A DNA stretch of 13,073 nucleotides from Bryobacterales bacterium (lineage in GTDB: Bacteria > Cyanobacteriota > Vampirovibrionia > Obscuribacterales > Obscuribacteraceae), in the NCBI GenBank assembly GCA_903970295.1, contig CAJCHQ010000738.1:1-13073 (forward strand), in the 5' to 3' direction. Below the pieces are notes generated by a model, which saw nothing but the letters and a program-made list of their open reading frames with translations, had not been told where the DNA came from and made no database searches. This document shows, one piece after another, positions 7,249 to 13,073 of the stretch. Numbering within the stretch: position 1 is the first letter of the stretch; each line of letters starts with the position of its first letter. Made by a program: the position numbers and the translations under genes.

Positions 7249-7251
7249 AAA
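7235..7251. promoter_or_regulatory. Fur-superfamily (Irr/PerR-like) operator over the regulator's -10 box
   Basis: TTTAGA (7235-7240) and TCTAAA (7246-7251) are perfect inverted copies separated by GCTAG, a 17-base site. As I recall it, the operator of the Fur-family protein Irr has the consensus TTTAGAA-N3-TTCTAAA, which has the same length and arms and differs only at one inner base in each arm. The site covers the -10 element and would block polymerase when bound. Autoregulation by the downstream gene product is the simplest inference. I saw no second copy near katG. Confidence 0.6.
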
Positions 7252-7279
7252 AGTGTTCTTGCTCAAAAGGAATTGAGAG

Positions 7280-7690
7280 TTGGCCAGTGCTGCGGAATTG
7301 ATGTTGAGTTCACGCGGCGTCAAGCCAACTGCTCAGCGCGTGGTGATTACTGACTTCCTCATGCGGACCGATTGCCATCCTACCGCCGAGCAAGTATTAG
7401 AGTCAGTGGCAGGGGCTTTGCCTGTACCACTTTCAATGGCCACCGTGTACAACACCTTGAATCTGCTAGTTCAGGCTGGCGTTATTCAGGAGGTTCACAC
7501 TGAGCCGGGCGGATGTGCTCGATACGATGCGAATATCGAGCAACACCACCATTTCGTGGATAGCAAAAGCGGCCGTATTTACGATATCCCTTTTGAAGCA
7601 GTGCCGGTACTGGGAAAAAGCTTGGCTAAGAAATTCAAGGTCACCAATTACACGGTCATTTTCTATGGTGAAACTGTAGACGATTCTTGA
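7280..7690 (+). CDS. Fur-superfamily metal/peroxide-responsive repressor, PerR/Irr-like, lacking zinc cysteines
   Basis: A 136-residue Fur-family regulator: an N-terminal winged helix (KPTAQRVVITDFL at 15-27; recognition region SMATVYNTLNLLVQAG at 52-67), then a dimerisation and metal-sensing domain with HHHF at 89-92. His33, Asp83, His89, His91 and Asp102 fall at the spacings of the five PerR metal ligands (B. subtilis His37, Asp85, His91, His93, Asp104). Asp rather than Glu at position 83 is PerR-like and linked to peroxide sensing. Both CxxC pairs that hold structural zinc are missing: Asp94 and Ser97 replace the first, and the C-terminal pair is absent. In this it resembles Irr, as does HHHF followed by DIP. 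The start is TTG at 7280, backed by AAGGA at 7267-7271, eight bases upstream. It lies directly upstream of katG, like mycobacterial furA-katG, and probably controls it and itself through the operator at 7235-7251. Confidence 0.87.
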   Translation: MASAAELMLSSRGVKPTAQRVVITDFLMRTDCHPTAEQVLESVAGALPVPLSMATVYNTLNLLVQAGVIQEVHTEPGGCARYDANIEQHHHFVDSKSGRIYDIPFEAVPVLGKSLAKKFKVTNYTVIFYGETVDDS

Positions 7691-7720
7691 GCAAATAGCC
7701 GAGCGCACGCTGTCAGTGAT

Positions 7721-7739
7721 CCCGCTGCACGCAGTCGGG
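7721..7739 (+). terminator. Hairpin between the regulator gene and katG, possible weak terminator or attenuator
   Basis: CCCGCTG (7721-7727) pairs with CAG (7732-7734) and CGGG (7736-7739) around a CACG loop, with one bulged T. It is GC-rich, but only CTTATT follows, not a real thymine tract. It could partly stop transcripts from the regulator gene or protect the katG message end. Confidence 0.35.
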
Positions 7740-7795
7740 CTTATTGGAACGTACAAATGCATTCAACAAAAACCAGCCCATTAAGTTACAAATAA

Positions 7796-10027
<2,232 letters not shown>

Positions 10028-10062
10028 GAAAAATCGCTCTAGTGCGCGCTGTGAAATCGCAT

Positions 10063-10521
10063 TCAATCCAAAGTCGGTGACGCGGGCACGGTTTTTTCTG
10101 GAAGACAAGCCCAAATGTAAGCAGCAATCCAATTGAACGGCACGACTATCAAGAAGTTGAGCAGCATAATCTTTCGCTTGCTTTCCTTATCGCGCGAAAA
10201 AGCGATGATCGACGGCAAAAAATAATAGACGACCCCGACTCCCACGACCGCTATTATTCCGACTACACAGAGCAATAGTCCAGCTATGATGCCGGCATCA
10301 CCATAACTCGCCAGCGAATTTACGATGTTAGGCATGGCCAGACCAGCAACAATCATGGCAATCGAAGCGCTCAAAATCTTGAGCGTATAACCTGGCAATC
10401 CACAGGCGTGCGGAATGAAGCAAGTTAGTAGCATGGAACCACCGCCGGCAAGTCCCATAATCTCCATGCCGTTAACGCAGATGTTCATCAGGGCTTCTAT
10501 ATTCGCAAGACTTTCGCTCAT
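10063..10521 (-). CDS. Small integral membrane protein with superinfection-immunity (Imm)-like C-terminus
   Basis: A 152-residue protein with about four hydrophobic segments. These lie near residues 20-37, 47-66, 74-100 and 118-136. The C-terminal part, YYFLPSIIAFSR, then KRKIMLLNFL and NWIAAYIWA, follows the layout of the superinfection-immunity family named after phage T4 Imm (a YFLP-x-I-I-A start, an LLN centre and a W-I-x-A-x-I-W-A end). The usual G-W is N-W here. Many bacterial members of that family have no proven role in phage defence, so the call is structural rather than functional. ATG at 10521 is preceded by GAGG seven bases upstream, and an in-frame TTG two codons earlier is less likely. 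It converges on katG with 35 bases between stops and diverges from the kinase gene. Confidence 0.68.
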   Translation of the reverse strand: MSESLANIEALMNICVNGMEIMGLAGGGSMLLTCFIPHACGLPGYTLKILSASIAMIVAGLAMPNIVNSLASYGDAGIIAGLLLCVVGIIAVVGVGVVYYFLPSIIAFSRDKESKRKIMLLNFLIVVPFNWIAAYIWACLPEKTVPASPTLD

Positions 10522-10565
10522 ACTCAAACCTCGAAAGAACAGATGAATAAATCGCCCCGTTTTTT

Positions 10566-10594
10566 TTGGATGCAGCAGACGCTATCGGTATGAT
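10566..10594 (+). promoter_or_regulatory. Putative promoter of the Ser/Thr kinase gene
   Basis: TTGGAT (10566-10571) and TATGAT (10589-10594) are 17 bp apart. The -10 box is strong and the -35 weak. Transcription from about 10601 would leave too little leader for the TTG at 10613 and so favours the ATG codons at 10646 or 10673 as translation start. Confidence 0.4.
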
Positions 10595-10645
10595 ATAGCA
10601 TCTTTCCATTGGTTGTCCCGACTAGCCCACAGCGATCTGGGGCAC

Positions 10646-12655
10646 ATGAGAAATAACCAGGCCCATTTACTAATGGATGCAAAGAAAAAACTACAAAATA
10701 AACCGCTCGAAGGTCAGCCACCGCTGATAGTCGATGATATCAAAACCGTCGCCGGCAACCCAGTCGGCAACGTCGTGCCGGTCACTGCGTTTCAGCCGGG
10801 AGTCCTGATAGCAGATCAGTACGAAGTGCTGAAGGTTTTGGGCGCAGGCGGCATGGGATGCGTTTATCAATGCCGCGATCAGGCAACCAACCGCCTGGTA
10901 GCTGTGAAATTGCTTTCGGCGGAGCGCTGCAATGATTTATCGAGTATGCAGCGTTTCCAGCGCGAAGCACAAGCGATTGCGAAATTAGATCATCCGAATC
11001 TGGTCAGACTGCTTACATTTAGCACCATGGGCGATGGCGTGCCTTACCTGGTGATGGATTATATCGACGGTATTTCGCTCGAACAACTGATTAAGTATGC
11101 AGGCATGCTGCCAGTCAAGCGAGTAATCGCGATCGGTTGCATGATCTGTGACGCGCTTACTTATGCTCACTCCAAAGGCGTAATTCATCGAGATTTGAAG
11201 CCAAGTAATGTAATTGTGAGTAAGCTCGAAGATGGGTCAGAAACGGTAAAAATAGTTGATTTCGGTATCGCCAAGGTGATGGATTCCGCGATCCTGTCAG
11301 CAACCAAGACCGGTGAGATATTTGGCAGTCCCACCTACATGAGTCCCGAACAGGCTCAAGCCAAGGCAATAACCGAGTCGACAGATCAATACTCGCTTGG
11401 TTGTCTTCTGTTTGAAGCCCTCACGGGTACCCCACCGTTCGTTGCCGATTCGGCCATCGGTGTGATCGTGCAACATTTGCAAGATTCTGCTCCAACACTG
11501 AAAGAAGCCAGCCTGGGAAAACTGGAAGCAAGCACAGAGCTCGAACTTTGCATTGCAAAATTACTGTCTAAAGAGCCTGAGCAAAGATATAACTCGATGG
11601 CTGGAGTCAAGCAAGCACTTGCCAATGCTGCAGTCTCGAAATCATCAATAGATCGCACCCCCGAAAAACTCAGATCAAGCGCACCAAAGCGTTGGCTAAA
11701 ATTTGCACTGCTAGGTCTCGTGCCGGTTGTTGTTCTGTGTATCATCGCTGCTGCGGTGCAAATGTTTATGCCTGATCCACCAACACCAAGCAATTCTTCA
11801 GTTCAAAATACAATTCAGTCTCACGAGGATAGTATTCTCGATCTTTCAGACGGTGATATCACCGCGGACATCTGGCTCAAGAAATGGCTCGCGGCGAACC
11901 CTCAAGCAACAATCTTAGATATAAAATCGAAGGTTTTCAGCTCTGACGGTTTGCAACCTCTAGAGAGAGCCAGGCGAATCACAGATCTTCGTTTCGAAGA
12001 TTGTTCTGGGTTTAACGACCTTTCTCTCAGACACATAATCCATCTACCCTTGATTTCATTGACATTCAATCATACGCCGCTATCATTTCAAGCCTTGAGC
12101 ATTTTAGGAGAGCTACCTAAGCTTCAAATCCTCGTCCTCGAAGGCGATTATCTAAATGACGCCGCCTTGAGCCTGATCACTCGGCGAACGGATCTTCGAC
12201 TACTCGACCTCAATTATCAGGGCGCCCTCTCCGCACAAGCTCTTTCAAATCTGCGCAATCTCAAGCGTCTCGCAAAACTTTTTCTGGACGGCACTCAGGC
12301 AGCTAAAGCTTTGCCCGCATTGAAAGATCTTCCACTAATTCAATTAAGCGTGAAGCACACGGGTATCACAGACTCTGATATCCGGTCGCTTCTGTACATG
12401 AAGCAACTAACTGATTTGAATGTCGCGGACAGCCAGATCACAGACAAAGGCTTGCTTCTATTAGCAAAGTTGCCCAACCTGGCATTACTGCAAATAGCGG
12501 ATTGCAATAATCTAAGCGCCGAGAGCATAAAGGAATTCAAAAAACTCAAGCCGCACTGTCGTGTGGTCGACAAGTTGGCAGGCGCGGTGGTCGATGTGAA
12601 ACATGAAGAGAAGGCGCTGGGAATCATCCGAGAATTTGGCGAAAAAAGCAAATAG
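10646..12655 (+). CDS. Transmembrane Hanks-type Ser/Thr protein kinase with extracytoplasmic leucine-rich repeats
   Basis: A 669-residue receptor-like kinase. After a 55-residue leader, the kinase domain runs from about 58 to 325: glycine loop GAGGMGCVY (66-74), catalytic Lys88 in VAVK, HRDLKPSN (181-188) with catalytic Asp183, and DFG at 205-207. GSPTYMSPEQ closes the activation segment, so all catalytic residues are present. A single membrane helix follows Lys/Arg residues (about 352-375, FALLGLVPVVVLCIIAAAV). The remaining 290 residues would lie outside the cytoplasm. They include degenerate leucine-rich repeats (about 430-640; LTDLNVADSQITDKGLLLLA, then LPNLALLQIADCNNLSAESI) of the ribonuclease-inhibitor-like type. 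The layout suggests a sensor that turns an external signal into phosphorylation of cytoplasmic proteins; ligand and targets are unknown. Start choice is uncertain: ATG 10646 or 10673, or less likely TTG 10613, none with an ideal ribosome-binding site. Confidence 0.9.
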   Translation: MRNNQAHLLMDAKKKLQNKPLEGQPPLIVDDIKTVAGNPVGNVVPVTAFQPGVLIADQYEVLKVLGAGGMGCVYQCRDQATNRLVAVKLLSAERCNDLSSMQRFQREAQAIAKLDHPNLVRLLTFSTMGDGVPYLVMDYIDGISLEQLIKYAGMLPVKRVIAIGCMICDALTYAHSKGVIHRDLKPSNVIVSKLEDGSETVKIVDFGIAKVMDSAILSATKTGEIFGSPTYMSPEQAQAKAITESTDQYSLGCLLFEALTGTPPFVADSAIGVIVQHLQDSAPTLKEASLGKLEASTELELCIAKLLSKEPEQRYNSMAGVKQALANAAVSKSSIDRTPEKLRSSAPKRWLKFALLGLVPVVVLCIIAAAVQMFMPDPPTPSNSSVQNTIQSHEDSILDLSDGDITADIWLKKWLAANPQATILDIKSKVFSSDGLQPLERARRITDLRFEDCSGFNDLSLRHIIHLPLISLTFNHTPLSFQALSILGELPKLQILVLEGDYLNDAALSLITRRTDLRLLDLNYQGALSAQALSNLRNLKRLAKLFLDGTQAAKALPALKDLPLIQLSVKHTGITDSDIRSLLYMKQLTDLNVADSQITDKGLLLLAKLPNLALLQIADCNNLSAESIKEFKKLKPHCRVVDKLAGAVVDVKHEEKALGIIREFGEKSK

Positions 12656-12673
12656 GCTGGTGTAACTTTCTCT

Positions 12674-12705
12674 AAAAAGCAGCACTTGCATAGCTAAAGC
12701 TGCTT
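12674..12705 (-). terminator. Intrinsic terminator of the DUF3592-like gene
   Basis: On the minus strand, AAGCAGC (12705 to 12699) and GCTGCTT (12683 to 12677) form a perfect seven-base-pair stem with a 15-base loop, followed directly by further thymines and AGA. The TAG stop of the minus-strand gene lies in the loop. On the plus strand no thymine run follows, so it would not serve the kinase gene well. Confidence 0.55.
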
Positions 12706-13073
12706 CTGACCTGTCTGCAGACAGCACTTCGACGGGTCTTTCGGGTCATAAAAAACCCGCACCGTCTGACCAATATGATATCTGTTCAAATAGATCTGAG
12801 CATCGAGAGAATCTAAGCAACGCGGGCCAGAAAAGTAGACGGTGGTTCCCCTGTACTTAGTGCCGGCAACGCTGAATACATAAGTGGGGGTCGGCTGGAA
12901 ATAATTGTGCAGCGCGTGCGCTTCCACTACATCGAGTTTTTCAATTACACCTTCTGCGCTTGGCCAATGAACAGAGGCCTTGGCATTTGGATCGGGAAGA
13001 CCGTTGATGGACTGGCGGGCTTGCACAAATCCATTCAGAACGTGAAAGAAGAGCGATAAGAAAAGCGCTGCTG
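12694..13073 (-). CDS. DUF3592-like membrane protein, 5' end outside window
   Basis: The minus-strand frame ending in TAG at 12694 is open to the right edge, so its start lies outside. The visible part begins with a hydrophobic segment (AALFLSLFFHVLNGF), then an exposed domain: HWPSAEGVIEKLDV, TYVFSVAGTKYRGTTVYFSG, then YHIGQTVRVFYDPKDPSKCC. A W-x-x-x-x-G-x-I start, a Y-x-V-x-G-x-x-Y-x-G centre and a closing G-x-x-V-x-V-x-Y-D-P-x-D-P are the marks of DUF3592, a small beta-rich extracytoplasmic domain of unknown function. A GTG at 13026 could open a shorter frame, but it would cut through the hydrophobic segment. The gene converges on the kinase gene with 38 bases between stops, and its terminator overlaps its last codons. 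Confidence 0.72.
   Translation of the reverse strand, partial: AALFLSLFFHVLNGFVQARQSINGLPDPNAKASVHWPSAEGVIEKLDVVEAHALHNYFQPTPTYVFSVAGTKYRGTTVYFSGPRCLDSLDAQIYLNRYHIGQTVRVFYDPKDPSKCCLQTGQKQL

Overview
The window reads like accessory-rich chromosome from a free-living bacterium of moderate GC. Eukaryote-like Ser/Thr kinases, kinesin-light-chain-type TPR arrays, LysM-like and DUF3592-type proteins and a cyanobacterial-style group 2 sigma factor together suggest the non-photosynthetic relatives of Cyanobacteria (Candidatus Obscuribacterales / Melainabacteria). This is an inference from gene style; no rRNA or other phylogenetic marker is present. I found no tRNA, insertion sequence or CRISPR array.

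Layout. At the left edge, on the minus strand, is the 5' part of an acetolactate decarboxylase gene (acetoin synthesis). A very small lysine-rich plus-strand gene follows. It converges on a minus-strand pair: an eight-unit TPR protein and, directly behind it in the same reading frame after one TAG stop, a cytosine-C5 methyltransferase. Its motifs place the methyltransferase with Dnmt2/TRDMT1 tRNA methyltransferases rather than DNA methyltransferases. Diverging from the TPR gene, the plus strand carries a LysM-like protein with one weak hydrophobic segment, a group 2 sigma-70 factor with an acidic N-terminus, and an S1-like protein with an unrecognised C-terminal part.

The centre is an oxidative-stress module. 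A Fur-superfamily regulator keeps all five PerR-type metal ligands but has no structural-zinc cysteines. It is followed by a bifunctional catalase-peroxidase (KatG) with an N-terminal signal peptide, so exported. The regulator's promoter (TTGACA, 17 bp, TAGTCT) carries a perfect TTTAGA-N5-TCTAAA inverted repeat across its -10 box. This closely resembles the Irr-type operator of Fur-family proteins and suggests autoregulation and peroxide- or iron-controlled katG expression.

On the right are a small minus-strand membrane protein with a C-terminal segment like the phage superinfection-immunity (Imm) family, a divergent transmembrane Hanks-type kinase whose outer part is a leucine-rich repeat domain, and a minus-strand DUF3592-like membrane protein cut by the right edge.

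The observations most worth following up are the Dnmt2-like enzyme and its in-frame junction with the TPR gene, and the cysteine-less PerR-like regulator with its operator and exported KatG.
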